NCBI GenBank assembly: GCA_944472155.2
Contig: OX235272.1
Span: 7,982,354 to 8,046,353, forward strand
Direction: 5' to 3'
DNA: 64,000 nucleotides
Source: Trichobilharzia szidati
Taxonomy: Eukaryota; Platyhelminthes; Trematoda; Strigeidida; Schistosomatidae
Shown piece after piece: positions 40,230 through 50,954 of the stretch. How positions within the stretch are numbered: the stretch's first letter is position 1; each line of letters starts with the position of its first letter. Made by a program: the position numbers and the translations under genes. The notes beneath the pieces are model-generated. The model was not told the origin of the DNA. It was given only the letters and a program-made list of their open reading frames with translations, and searched no databases.

Positions 40230-40775
40230 AGTTTGACTGACTGACTGGTTACAACACACAGATCTTTGCACAGAAGTAAACCAGTTCAATTTGCCACACC
40301 TCCATAAAGCATACAACGGAAGACCAAAAGTTATAAAAACAGATTCTGAAGAATGATTATAAACAGAAATGTGAGGAAGGAAGAATCGAAACAGAAAGAC
40401 AATAGGGTTTTCTTGGATAAAGCAGGTTACATAGAGTGAATGCATTTGCGCTAGCCATATCACGAATTGTCTCTAGCCATAGGTTTTTATCATTCTGAGG
40501 ACCTCAACCAGTCAGACAGGTCTATACTTCTCCACATAGATCAAACTAACTATTATGGATTCCATTGACTGGTGAAAACATGTTTTGGATTGACCACCAC
40601 TAGCTATCTCTTTTCTAACTTGGTTCCATGTCAGCTTACATTCTCCGTCGAGGAGGACGATCGATGGCTAGGCATGTCCTGACCATCCCAATCAATGTAG
40701 TTCATCGGTTGAGTATTTCCCTCCTTACCTAGCACTCGATCGAGGCCTAACCTCAATATTATTCACCCTATTATA
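40230..40775 (-). mobile_element. SR2-like C LINE fragment
   Basis: Reversed 3' end (cagatctttgcacagaag near 40258) and C-terminal coding sequence up to ttcaccctattatac at 40775, where a probable LTR starts. Confidence 0.65.
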
Positions 40776-41087
40776 CTGTGGTGAGAGCTGTCTGCTAGCC
40801 AAAATTGGTAGACAGCAATTTACGTCCCAAATTTTGGTCATGAGAAAAACAAGAACAAAGTCTTAGCGTGGGCGGATACGATTCGCAGATATATGGTCTA
40901 ACCTTCAAAGAAACAGCCACATAGAGATGACAGATTAACTTTCAGTGAGAGAATAACCAATCAGAAGACGCTGTTTCTCTGCTTACAGTAACCTATAATA
41001 ATGTACATAAAAATATGTAAATATCTATTGATTTTCCCTAATAAACGATCTGTTGCCTGGCCCGTCTTCTGTCGTTGCAACACCACA
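40776..41087 (+). mobile_element. Probable solo LTR
   Basis: A 312-bp block starts tgtggtgag and ends caacaccaca, with the TG...CA ends of an LTR, and interrupts an SR2-like fragment. It contains a TATA-like stretch and the near-hexamer taataaac. No clear 5-bp duplication flanks it and no coding region is attached, so this is tentative. The orientation is a guess. Confidence 0.4.
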
Positions 41088-41640
41088 CCTAACACAGAAG
41101 ATAAGGCGGAGAAAAGGGTTATGTATTGATGCAATGGCATGTCTGTTGGAAATGCTGTGAGGTGTGGAACTTTGTGCATTTTGAATTACTGGTTTAGTGT
41201 TTACTCTTCAATGCATTGGATGAATTTCATGAAGTAATAATAATAATAATAATAATAATAATAGCAATTTTACTTTATTCCAAAACAGTACTTCCGATAC
41301 AATGTGAAATTTTCAGCATTTTGTACAATATTGCATCTAATTCACTCGACAACAACACCAAAAATAGAAAAAAAGACATTACAAGATGCACTTAATCAAA
41401 ACTGATAGCGTCAACTTGAGGCATTAACAGAAACAGCAGGGCCACGAATGCTGTACAAATGTAAAATGATAAGAACAATAACAATATTAGTATTAATATC
41501 ATAAGATAATGGGGATAGGGAGCATCACCATCAAATTACAAATATGGGAGAATAACTGAGCCACGTTTTATGCTAACTACACAGTAAGCCGTAAGTTTCA
41601 CGTCTAACACTATCTGTATCACATAGAACGCGGGCGGGTG
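41088..41640. other. Unassigned sequence with an AAT microsatellite
   Basis: An AAT repeat of about 27 bases lies at 41238-41264. The following stretch resembles SINE family 2 only weakly (aaattttcagcat near 41310). Confidence 0.4.
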
Positions 41641-41644
41641 TGCC

Positions 41645-41985
41645 AAATAGAGTATCTCTAACCGATGTCAGCTCATGATGAAATCCTGTAACCAATCAAT
41701 CTTAATCCCCACAAACCAGTACTTAAAAATCAATGAGATGCTCACTAGCGAGTGGCCTTATTCAAGTAGGTGGTTACCTTGGGTTCTAGTGGGACGTTGT
41801 GAGCAGTAGGGTGCAAGAGGTTGGTTGTGAGGACAAGTACTCGCCGAAGACATTGGTTAGCGGTCACGCTATGTCTTGACATGGGAGAAGTTGGAATTCA
41901 TGAGCCAGTGGCAATTGGATCGGGTCCTGTAACCATTCAGTCAAAATCCCTACAAACCAATACTTAAAAATCAGCTAGGGTATCT
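41645..41985 (+). mobile_element. Sm-alpha-like repeat, fragments lacking the hammerhead part
   Basis: Two family ends in the same direction (aaaccagtacttaaaaatc near 41713 and aaaccaatacttaaaaatc near 41955) with family mid-sequence between them (gtcacgctatgtcttgacat). This suggests a collapsed tandem pair that lost the tRNA-like head and ribozyme part. Confidence 0.6.
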
Positions 41986-41989
41986 TTGA

Positions 41990-42339
41990 GTTTTAGTACT
42001 TGGTTGTACGAGAGAGCATCTCATCTTTTATAATAACTTCTAGTCCTCCTGCCTGATGAGATGCTAGTGTGTTTAGTGTTAAACAATATTGATTTAGACA
42101 GTGTCTCAAATGAGTTAAGGTGTCTGTCGACTACAACGCAGTTGTAATAAGCTAACGTAGTACTGGCATATAACTTAACCAATTAACAACCTTTCATACC
42201 CTTCTCAATAGGACACAGTCCTTTTTGAATAGCTCAGAAAAGAACAATGGGGAGCAATAAAGAAGAATAGGTGAGATACAATTGTAAAAGTAAAGGTTGA
42301 GTAATTACAAATTATTTTGACTTCTTAATGTAGCAGGTT
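41990..42339. other. Unassigned sequence
   Basis: No repeat or coding region recognised. Confidence 0.35.
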
Positions 42340-42960
42340 AGAAACAAAATAATCGAGCAAAGAATATCCTTTTCGATAATTTCCTTTTCTGGCTCTACAA
42401 TTACATATATATGTTTATATACACAGAATATTCTAGATTAGTAGTAAATAACAATATTAGTGTTTTTTAAATAATATCGATTTGTAAAGTAAGATCATAA
42501 TGGAATTACAGTTCATTAAAGATGCTTCAATTATAATAAAAATAGAATATCAACTAAAATTAAGGAAATTTCTACAAAAAGTTGAGGATCATTCGAACCT
42601 AGAAGGCCGAGTGGTAAGGACAACAACCAACCAGCTTCTTTTGGACACATAAATTAGGCTTCTTAACGTGGATCTCAACGGCCAGTCTCAGCCATATTTA
42701 GTAGGCTAAATTAAGATTTGTTGGTATGCGGTAAATGACTTGGAAAGCCGCCTCGTTGACATCAATCTTGTGTTCTCTTGTATGCACAAGATGAGATAGA
42801 ATAACGCTATGAATAGATTTTGTTTGACCTTTACTTAACCACTATGCAGGGTGATGTTTGGAAATCCGACGAGAATCACGCCTAATTGTGTTGCCTATTT
42901 AATAGTCAGGATATAGGGAGACCAAGAAAGGTGAAAGGATAGAACTCTACCAAGGTATTT
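42340..42960 (-). mobile_element. Penelope-like element 3' part
   Basis: Reversed, it reads decayed HHPAWLSKGQTKSIHS, VHTREHKIDVNEAAF and IHVKKPNLCVQKKL, closely similar to the element at 54185-55740, with the same trailing sequence (tcgagcaaagaatatcc at about 42352). Confidence 0.75.
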
Positions 42961-43177
42961 AGTGCTTGACTTGTTCTCTTTATCAGTACTCTGTAAACTA
43001 CAGGCATCCTGTGAACGTGTTTATTCCTAAAGGTGAAAATTATTGTTCAGTTGGATATTTTGTTGTGCATTGTGTGAGCAAGTCTGTGTGTATGGTAAAA
43101 CTTTTAAGAATGACAAGTACTGTATATCAATTCAAAACAACACAAATAAGGGAGATTAAATATTTTGACAGTAGAAG

Positions 43178-44051
43178 TGAGCTGTTGTACAGCTAATTGA
43201 ATGAATTCGCCGAAAAGTGACTCTTCGTTCAATTGTTTGTTCTTATTTCTATTCAGGATTGTCTAGCTTACTGGTTATTGTTCCACCTGTAAGAATTTAT
43301 CTAAGTGATATGTTTTTAGTTAATGTTGAGCACAGTTATAATGATATTAGATGGTTGGAGGCAATCGGCTGCAGGAAGCCCTACTTGACCTAGGTTTCGT
43401 GCTAACTGGGACTCACCAGTCAGCGAGGCGTGTTTGCAACCTTGAAGGAACTCATGTCCCTCTTTCTGAGATTCCAATCCGTGTCACATAGTGAGTGCTG
43501 CAGTCGGAGACGTTACCACTGAGATATTTTGGGCTCGCCATTGACCTCCTGTAGAACTGCATTGCATGGTGACTAGTGTCATGTGTCTAGTCCTTTCTTT
43601 GGTGCAGACTGGCCACATTGTAAACTTGACTGATAGAATTAAGACTAGTGTGCAGTCAAAAATATCCGACAAGAGGTCGATCGCGAGCCAGCCCGAATAG
43701 CTCAGTGGTAACGTCTCTGTCCGCAGAACTCACAAGGTGACGTGGGTTCGAGTCTCAGAAAGAGGGATATGAGTTCCTCCAAGGTTGAAAATACACCTTG
43801 CTGACTGTCTGGTGAGTGCCAACTAGCACGAAACCTAGGTCAAGTAGGAATCCCTGTGGCCGATTGCCTCCAACCATCTAATATCATTATAACTGTGCTC
43901 AACATTAACTAAAAACATATCACTTAGATAAATTCTTACAGGTGGAACAATAACCAGTAAGCTAGACAATCCTGAATAGAAATAAGAACAAACAATTGAA
44001 CGAAGAGTCACTTTTCGGCGAATTCATTCAATTAGCTGTACAACAGCTCAC
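43178..44051. repeat. Large inverted repeat: Penelope-like ends plus SINE family 3 in both arms
   Basis: The left arm (about 43178-43545) and right arm (about 43690-44051) are reverse complements along their length, from gagctgttgtacagctaatt at the outside to the SINE tRNA-like head at the inside. The spacer is about 145 bp. The outer ~190 bp resemble the arms at 33.6 and 34.6 kb. The inner ~200 bp are SINE family 3, reversed on the left and sense on the right. Confidence 0.85.
43692..43885 (+). mobile_element. SINE family 3 (tRNA-headed), sense copy in the right arm
   Basis: The head reads gcccgaatagctcagtggta (A box) and gtgggttcgagtctcag (B box). The body ends gattgcctccaaccatctaa. The partner copy in the left arm lies at about 43352-43545. 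Confidence 0.8.
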
Positions 44052-44059
44052 CTAACCAG

Positions 44060-44520
44060 ATGTTGCTGTATTATTAAACTGGAAGCCCACTGATCTGCCA
44101 CCGATTCTATCAGCCTCTGATCATGACCCTAGTCAGGTAATTCAGATGAGACAAACCATGATGCAGCTGAAGTGAACTAGCTGCAAGAGTGTCGTATGAA
44201 ACGAAGATCAGTAAACTGCGTTTGATAGTAATTTAAAGAATTATTAACCTAACTTTTGTAAAAAAAATTATATTTGTAAAGTCTCAGCAAAATTGAAATT
44301 ATTGATTCCAACGTTTCGTTTGGCAATCCTGTCCGAACTTCTTCAGAGAAATTAATCGAAACTAACATAACAGAGGTTTATATATATAAGGAACATCTCT
44401 TGTTTTTAAAAACTTTGTCCAATCATATGAGTCATGAAACAGGTATCAACATGTATAATAAACTAAACTGTATGAACTGTGATAGAAATTTGACCTCAGA
44501 CTTTCAAAATTAGTCTACTT
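44060..44520. other. Unassigned sequence
   Basis: AT-rich. A pair of related inverted words (ccaacgtttcgtttggcaat near 44308 and its counterpart near 44820-44845) flanks the next SINE, suggesting an older inverted repeat. No gene recognised. Confidence 0.35.
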
Positions 44521-44524
44521 TTAC

Positions 44525-44702
44525 AGCATTTTCATCATGAGCTGACATTAGTTAGAGAACCACTGGAAAACATGGGAGTACTGGACAGCCGTTTCGTCCT
44601 AGTTTGAGACTCTTCAGTAGTACGCATCCACCGGGATTCGAACACAGGACCTTCTGGTTACAAGGCGAGCTCGTATACCTTAAAGCCACTGGGACCCGAT
44701 CT
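44525..44702 (-). mobile_element. Sm-alpha-like hammerhead SINE, near twin of the copy at 49.6 kb
   Basis: Reversed, it has a tRNA-like head with B box (gttcgaa at about 44636), a hammerhead-like segment (on the minus strand ctgaagagtctcaaactagg, then acgaaac, about 44585-44625) and the ending atgagctgacattag. Extra bases at the base of stem II make cleavage doubtful. It is almost identical to 49623-49800. Confidence 0.75.
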
Positions 44703-44885
44703 ACTTTTGTTAAACTATTTAAACAGAGTGTACGTTTTCATCAGATTACGTTAAATAGTTTATATATAAACCTCTGTTATGTTGATTTCGATTAATTTCC
44801 CTGAAGAAGTTCGGACCGGATTGCCGAACGTAGGAAACGTTGGAATTAATCATTTCAGTTTCGCTGAGATTTTACAAATATACTG

Positions 44886-45250
44886 TTTTACAGATGTCTA
44901 CTTCTCACTCGGCGCCCAATTATTTTGGAACTATTCGGTCAAATCTTGATCACAGTTCATATGTATTAACCTAACTGTCTAAAATTTCCACACTATCTGT
45001 TAGTGTATTGAATTCAGAGACTGTTGCAGTTCAGATTCAAAAGTACTTGCTGCTTTTGATAGATTCTGTCAGTTACCATACAGTGACTAACTTAACTTCG
45101 GAAGCATCAGCATTAAAAGCCAGACATATGATTCGAAGATTTATTATGCATTCGCTAAATGGTTCAAATATATATTACACAGCAAAAATGATCAGTTACT
45201 GTGAACGTCTATAAACAGACGTTGGTATCATAAAAGGTAATACTTCTGAG
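44886..45250 (+). other. Unassigned stretch with a protein-like open frame
   Basis: A frame open from 45008 to 45214 has an even amino-acid composition: VAVQIQKYLLLLIDSVSYHT, then ALKARHMIRRFIMH. I recognise no domain and no transposon here, so it could be an exon of an unknown gene or chance. No splice sites can be chosen with confidence. Confidence 0.25.
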
Positions 45251-45254
45251 CATG

Positions 45255-45490
45255 TTTCCGTAGCCTTCTTGCTTTCATCGAGAGAAGACATATCTGCCGG
45301 CTGACTGGCTTCCTGAAGGCTTTCACCAGCCAGCCATCTGTGTCATTTCGCCTCTCCGATTCCAGAGAAGAATTTTTTTATTTTCTTGATGTTTAATATA
45401 TTTTTTGTGCGTTGATTGATTGGTTTGTTGAGTGGGGTCTTTACTCTGGCTTGGAACCGGCTAGAAAACTAGAGAGCTAGTACACTAAAC
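45255..45490 (-). mobile_element. RTE-2 5' leader fragment
   Basis: Reversed, it matches the RTE-2 leader at 14330-14540 and 15527-15562 (ctttcatcgagagaaga near 45272, ggctagaaaactag near 45460). No coding region is attached. Confidence 0.75.
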
Positions 45491-45499
45491 GAGGTTATA

Positions 45500-45580
45500 A
45501 GCACCCACCACCAGGGTTCGAAAGCAGAACCTTACGGTTACAAGGCGGGCTCGTAAGCCATTAAGCCACTTGGACGCATA
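45500..45580 (-). mobile_element. Sm-alpha-like SINE head fragment
   Basis: Only the tRNA-like part, reversed (gggttcgaaagcagaac with ggttacaaggcgggctcgta). Confidence 0.65.
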
Positions 45581-45592
45581 TACTTTATTTAT

Positions 45593-45780
45593 TTATATTT
45601 TGTTGTAGCTTAATTCCACACAGTATTTTGGCACAAGTACCGAATTTTCAGCATGTGATATAGGTAGCCCAAATTTTGCAAGCCAACAGTTGATATCAGG
45701 TGGGCATCGACCAGGAATCGAACCCCGGACCATTTCCATGGTCAGCGAGAGTCCTAACCACTGTGCCACCAACACATATA
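45593..45780 (-). mobile_element. SINE family 2
   Basis: A full copy, reversed, with tail ttgtagcttaattccacac on the left and the tRNA-like head (gaatcgaaccccggaccat) on the right. Confidence 0.8.
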
Positions 45781-45814
45781 CATATATATCGCAAACTGGA
45801 AGAAATTGAAATTC

Positions 45815-46040
45815 ACAGGCCATTGAACTGGGTCCCGGTAGCTGAATCGTCTACGAGCTCGCCTTGTAACCAGAAGGTCTTGGGTTTGGAGCTGGTGGTG
45901 AGTGTGCACTGACGAATAGTCCCAAACTAGGACGAAACGGATGTCTGGTACCCCCTGTTGGTTTTCCAATGCTTCTCTAGCTGGTGTTAATTCATGATCA
46001 AACCAGTCAAAACACTGCAAACCAGCATTTAGTTTCAATA
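45815..46040 (+). mobile_element. Sm-alpha-like hammerhead SINE with the best preserved core of its type
   Basis: The head has the family body and A-box region (cattgaactgggtcccggta), followed by a hammerhead-like segment: CTGACGA at 45909-45915, a stem II of gtcc and ggac, and GAAA at 45934-45937. Three extra bases (ata) sit between CTGACGA and stem II. The copy ends near gttaattcatgatcaa. Confidence 0.7.
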
Positions 46041-46440
46041 TTGTCTAAATCAATTTTGCCGCCTGATTCCATGGGATGTAGACCAATGACCGATGATTTT
46101 CAAGCTTTTCTAATTCCACTGGATTTCTCAGTGACCAATATTTATCCGAATTCAGTTGATTGATTTTGAGATGTTCAATGTCAAACGTACACACATATAC
46201 ATGCACACGCTGTGCTAAATTAACCAGCAACAGAAATAAGGATAAGCTGTAAATTTCTTTTGTTGCACAATGTTGTATGCGGGTATCGACTTCTCAAAAT
46301 GAATAATTTCTAGAGCTGATGACTAATTAATATCAAGTTTTATCAATAACAAAAAGAAAATAGAAAAACTTATGGAAACAGTAGTTATAACAACTGAGAA
46401 TAATTGTTTATTCTCAACTGCTTTCCGTTTCGAGTGGAAG
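46041..46440. other. Unassigned sequence
   Basis: No gene recognised; possible weak LINE tail just before 46460 (cgagtggaagatagggcttc). Confidence 0.35.
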
Positions 46441-46479
46441 ATAGGGCTTCAAGTTTGAAGCTTTCTGGACGTCCAGTTA

Positions 46480-47040
46480 CCCAGACGTGAACAAGGTGGA
46501 ACACTAAGAAGATTCATCTACAGAAAGCCAACATGGAACGGACAACATACCATATACAAACGAAAGTTGACCGGTTCACTGAGCCACAGAATCTGAAGCA
46601 TTTGCAGCCCTGAGAAGCTGAACACGCTGAATAGAATCCTTCCCGGAAATGGCTACGCAGAAAGTTTCATTACGAGATCCATGAAACGTAATCCACCGAA
46701 ACCTCATACACTTCCTGCTTCCAAAATACTCCTCTACCTGAATCTACAATTCTATGGAGACTCATTGGCAGAAATACTGAGGAACCGCCAGTCCCTCTCA
46801 CTGAAGGAAATCTTATTCACGGCTGAAATCTGCATATCTTCCTCTACGAAACCGATGATTCGCATGAACGTGAAGGATAAGCTACCACTGTTGACTTCCT
46901 CATCAATGTGCATCTGCCAATTCACCTGCTCATGTGGAGATAGGTATCTCGGCCGTACTCAGCGTTTGCTATCCAGACGTATGGTCAAACACTTATCTTC
47001 ATGGTTTTATATGCGAAAGTGTTTATACCTCACTGCGTAA
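46480..47040 (+). mobile_element. Penelope-like element C-terminal part
   Basis: It reads RRFIYRKPTWNGQHT (about 46520-46556), then NLQFYGDSLAEILRNRQSL and the endonuclease core CICQFTCSCGDRYLGRTQRL (about 46909-46968), with the frame open from 46681 to 47040. An upstream stop lies at about 46598. The RT catalytic part is missing. Confidence 0.8.
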
Positions 47041-47179
47041 CTTTACCACTCTTATTCAAATTATTTTGTGCATTGATTAACACTGCCAACTATGCTTATG
47101 TCACAAGTCATCTTTCGATCGGACATTAATTAGTGTCATGTGTCTAGTCCCCTGTTTACTGCAGACTGAATTCTATCCT

Positions 47180-47760
47180 TCAAATTTGCAAGTCAATCAC
47201 TGAGTCGCTGAAGTGTGTTAGGGTTAAGTCCATTAGTTCGTCTATGATGAAGTTGAATAGAAATGGGGATAATGGGCATCCTTGACGGACGCCACTTGTC
47301 GTCACCACTTCGGATGACAACTCGCCACAAGCCCTCACCTGGCTGCATGAGTACGAGTAGAGTGCCTTAATCACTGCCATGTATTTTGTTGACATTCCCT
47401 TTACAGCCAAGCATCGCCAGAGTACCTCTCGGTCGACAGAATCGAATGCTGCCTTTAGGTCAAGAAATATGATGATTGTCGGACGCCGGTAGGAATGCCT
47501 ATGTTCTAGAATCTGTCGAAGGGTGAAGATATGATCAATACACCCTCTTCCTGGCCCAAAACCTGCCTGGTTTTCTCGCGTTTGTGCCTCCTGAGCACCA
47601 CTTGGTCTACGCAGCATTATTGAGCCTAGGATTTTAGATACTATATTAGTCAAGCTAATCCCTCTGTGATTATCACAAGAAGACTTGTCTTCCTTTTTGT
47701 ATATCGGGATGATCAGTGACTTACACCAACCCAATGGGACTTCCTCTGATTCCTTCAAAG
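47180..47760 (-). mobile_element. SR2-like A LINE RT fragment, both ends missing
   Basis: A minus-strand frame (47758-47180) reads [34 protein letters not shown] and GVRQGCPLSPFLF, without a stop over 192 codons. It ends before the YADD box. A SINE family 3 3' fragment (47758-47862) lies directly on its right. Confidence 0.8.
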
Positions 47761-47865
47761 TTGCAGATACGCCTTGCTGACTGACTGTTGACTGTCAACT
47801 AGCACGAAACCTAGGTCAGGTAGGGCTTCCTGCGGCCGATCACCTCCAACGACCTAATAACCACA
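47760..47865 (+). mobile_element. SINE family 3 3' fragment
   Basis: It carries ccttgctgactgac, then actagcacgaaacctaggtc and gatcacctccaacgacctaa. The head is missing. Confidence 0.7.
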
Positions 47866-47879
47866 AAACATCTTTTTTC

Positions 47880-49600
47880 TTTGCTATTATTCTCTTTAAT
47901 GAGTCGAAATGAGGTTGTGTGAAAATATGATTCTACCGTTAAAGAAAATAAATTCACCGAAAATAATAGTTTCTGCACTGAGCTAATTGTTTTGTTTATT
48001 TTCCTTCACTTGTTTATTATTTTCTTTTAAATAATCCTCACTGTTTTTGCCAAGGTTATCTTTTGATACTTTTTTGTATATTCTGGGAAAACAGTATGAG
48101 AAGGTGCGAGTTTTTGTTTATTTTGTTCATATTCTTAGATGCGAACTAATTACTTTAAAAATTGGAAAAATTGATTCCTCGATACGAATTTTAAGAAAAG
48201 CAGCAAAGGTAATTAAGGCAGGATTTAATGAATTCGTCAAATTTCAGTAGAACTCTTCAGCTGCTGAATACTCTACATACAGGGATATAAAATTAGGATA
48301 AAATGCATTACGCTTCAATTACATCACTTAGATAAACAATTAGTCATTGGAGAATATATCAAGAATTGAGAACTGAGTAATATTAATAGTAACAGTTATA
48401 ATAATAGTGTTGAAGTGAGTTAAGATAATGCTACTGATAAAAGACAGTTTTAAATGAATCAAGAATAATAATAATAGGTAGGATAATAAGTAAAACGTAG
48501 ATTGAGAGTGATGACCACCTCATTTTGTACACAGAGACCTGGTTTATGATCTCTAATTTCACAAGCCTCCTCTGCAATTTCAAGCATCTTCCTGTTTCTT
48601 TGTTTGCTGACAATAACAGTGAATGACTTGACAGCGTCGATGTCATGTCCGAGGGTCCACAAAATGCTTTGTTGCTGAGCATTATTTCACTTTGGATTCA
48701 GCTTTTTTCAACCAATTCGGCAAATGCTACATCATGCGGGGAAACAATCGCCTTTGTGTACGACTTATGTATTTGCTTCCATAAACACACTCAAGTTGAT
48801 ATACGCAGTTTGAAGTGTGAAGGATTGGCGACTGGTCTTTCTCAGATTGTTGGAGCACTCGCTTGTTGGTATTAACCAAAACAGGTTTTGCAGCATAATA
48901 AGTTCTCTTAATAGTTTTATCGAGTCTTCGTTTGACTACTTCCTGTACATCATCTCCTTTGACTGGCGAAATGATATAGACAGGTATCTTCAGAACTGTT
49001 TGGATAGTTTTGCAGGGACTAATTTCTCTAGAATATTTATTGATGAACTTCTCAGGGTATTTCCATTCTTAGATAAAATATCCTTCAGAGCCTTTATTTT
49101 ATGCTCAGGTGTACTGTCAGGAGAAATTTTCTGTGCTCTATTGAACAGTGTTCTGACTAAGTCCTTTTTATTCTGGATTAGAACGAAACTTTTAAAATTT
49201 ATGTACGCTCACCTTCTTGAAAACTTCCTAAATACATATCTTTCGGTTGTGCCATCAATCATTTTCACTAGAGAAACGTCTTGGAATTTCATAGTATCAT
49301 GTTTCTCGTGTTCTGTTGTGAAGTTGACATTCGGATGGTGTCAGTCTTCAGCTTTTGATCTGCTTCCTCAGACAATAGAAATGTCATTGACATATCTTAG
49401 GTATGCATCCGTTTGTTGTATGTGCTGCTGCAAAATACCGGCTTCTAGACGTGTCGTTCTGTGTGATTAATTCAATGTAATTTATTTGCTTAACAGTCTT
49501 ATATCTCCCAATATATTCCCGACAGTATATATATCGCCGTATGTATAGTATTCAGATGAAGAGTCCTGTAAGAATTTGATGAATTCATTAAATCCTGTTG
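47880..49600 (-). mobile_element. Penelope-like element of a third subfamily, decayed
   Basis: Reversed, the coding part (about 49470 to 48460) reads AYLRYVNDISIV (RT box with ND in place of DD), KFQDVSLVKMIDGTTERYVF, STPEHKIKALKDILSKNG and, near 48.6 kb, the protein end EEACEIRDHKPGLCVQNE. Stops and shifts are frequent. The plus-strand frame at 48817-49470 looks open but is a shadow. Outer sequences at about 48215-48330 and 49490-49600 are inverted copies (ggatttaatgaattcgtc against gatgaattcattaaatcc). Confidence 0.65.
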
Positions 49601-49622
49601 TATTAACCTTTGATCGCATGGA

Positions 49623-50150
49623 GGATTTCACCATGAGCTGACATCAGTTAGAGAACCACTGGAAAACATGGGAGTACTGGACAGCCGTTTCGTCCTAGTT
49701 TGAGACTCTTCAGTAGTACGCATCCACCGGGATTCGAACACAGGACCTTCTGGTTACAAGGCGAGCTCGTATACCTTAAAGCCACTGGGACCCGATCCAA
49801 TGGTCCTTGAATTCCAGTTTCTGCCAATTCACGACATAGCGCGACAATTTTACAATGTCTTCTTCGATTAGTTACTGCCTCATCTTCAACCTGCTGTACC
49901 CTACTGCTCATGGCTTCCCACTGGAACCCCAGGTTAACTGCCTGAGGTCTACGAACTCGCTTTGTAACCAGAAGGTCCTGGGTTCGAATCCCGGTGGGTG
50001 GGTGCCGATGAAGAGTCCCAAACTAGGAGGAAACAGATGTCCAATACTCCCAGCTGGTTTTCAGTGGTTCTCTAACTGATGTCAGCTCATGATGAAATCC
50101 TCCATGCAATCAAAAAATATCTCTACGAAACCAATACTTGAGGATTAACC
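49623..50150. mobile_element. Two Sm-alpha-like SINEs, head to head
   Basis: The left copy is reversed (49623 to about 49915); the right copy is sense (about 49940-50150), with B box gggttcgaatcccgg at 49980 and a hammerhead-like segment ccgatgaagagtcccaaact at about 50004. In the right copy the expected GACGAAA reads GAGGAAA, so that core is damaged. The outer ends share catgg/ccatg words that could be remnants of a duplication. Confidence 0.75.
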
Positions 50151-50244
50151 TTTGTTGCTGGTTTTAATTACTTTGAATTTCGTATATTATTGTTATTATT
50201 CCACAGCCCAATCCTTCTTACTTGTGCTTTAATTGAAAATAAGC

Positions 50245-50530
50245 CAAACCAGCTGAATGAATGGCTTCCTGAAAGGCTTTCATCAGCCCTCATCATTCTG
50301 TCTCTCCGATTCCAGGGAAGAATAAGTTTGTGTTTTTACTTTTTTTCTCTCTCTCTTGTGCTTTGAAGTTTCTGCAGCGATGGGACTAATTTTCTGGGAG
50401 GGGAAGGGTCACCAGTGCCACGCCCAACCTTCCCTGTTAACCCGAACTTAGGACTGGTTAGAAAACTGGTGAACTATTAAAGTAGATGAGTTTAAGTCAG
50501 TTCTCCGCTGTGTTAGAGAATCAACGTGTC
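50245..50530 (-). mobile_element. RTE-2 5' leader fragment
   Basis: Reversed RTE-2 leader (ctctccgattccagggaaga at 50301, ggttagaaaactgg at 50456). It faces a sense RTE-2 3' fragment. Confidence 0.75.
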
Positions 50531-50559
50531 ACGAATATCATTTCTGACAGGCCAATACA

Positions 50560-50950
50560 GACTTTTATCAACACCTGACTTCGTCGGCTCCACACTGATG
50601 ATCAGACGGCCAGCGGGAAAGAATCAGCACCAAACAAACTCTTGAAAGGAATCAACCAAGAACTTGTATTTCAACAATTGTGTTGAAGAAAACTGAGATC
50701 TATTGGATACATTCTGAGCAGACGACTGTTGAGTGACATAGAGCACCAGACCCTAGAGAGGAACTTGAATGGGAAATGATGAGTTGGGCTTTTGTCCGAG
50801 GGTGATATGGATGAAATGGTGCATGGATGAGAAGCTGAGACAGTATGGACAATTATGAGGCAAGCTAAGAATGACTGTAAAGAACACGACAAAGTGGAGA
50901 TGTTTTGTTGAAGCCCAGTGTTCCACTTGGAACCCAAGGGAATGACAACA
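50560..50950 (+). mobile_element. RTE-2 3' fragment
   Basis: Decayed C-terminal coding sequence followed by the family end (gttgaagcccagtgttccac at about 50905, aacccaaggga at 50931). Confidence 0.75.
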
Positions 50951-50954
50951 AAAT

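Noticed and set aside
41238..41264. A CRISPR-like or satellite array
   Set aside because: It is a plain AAT microsatellite; no spaced direct repeats occur in the window.
48817..49470. A 217-codon plus-strand frame as a novel gene
   Set aside because: The opposite strand reads as a decayed Penelope protein in the right order, so the plus frame is a shadow.
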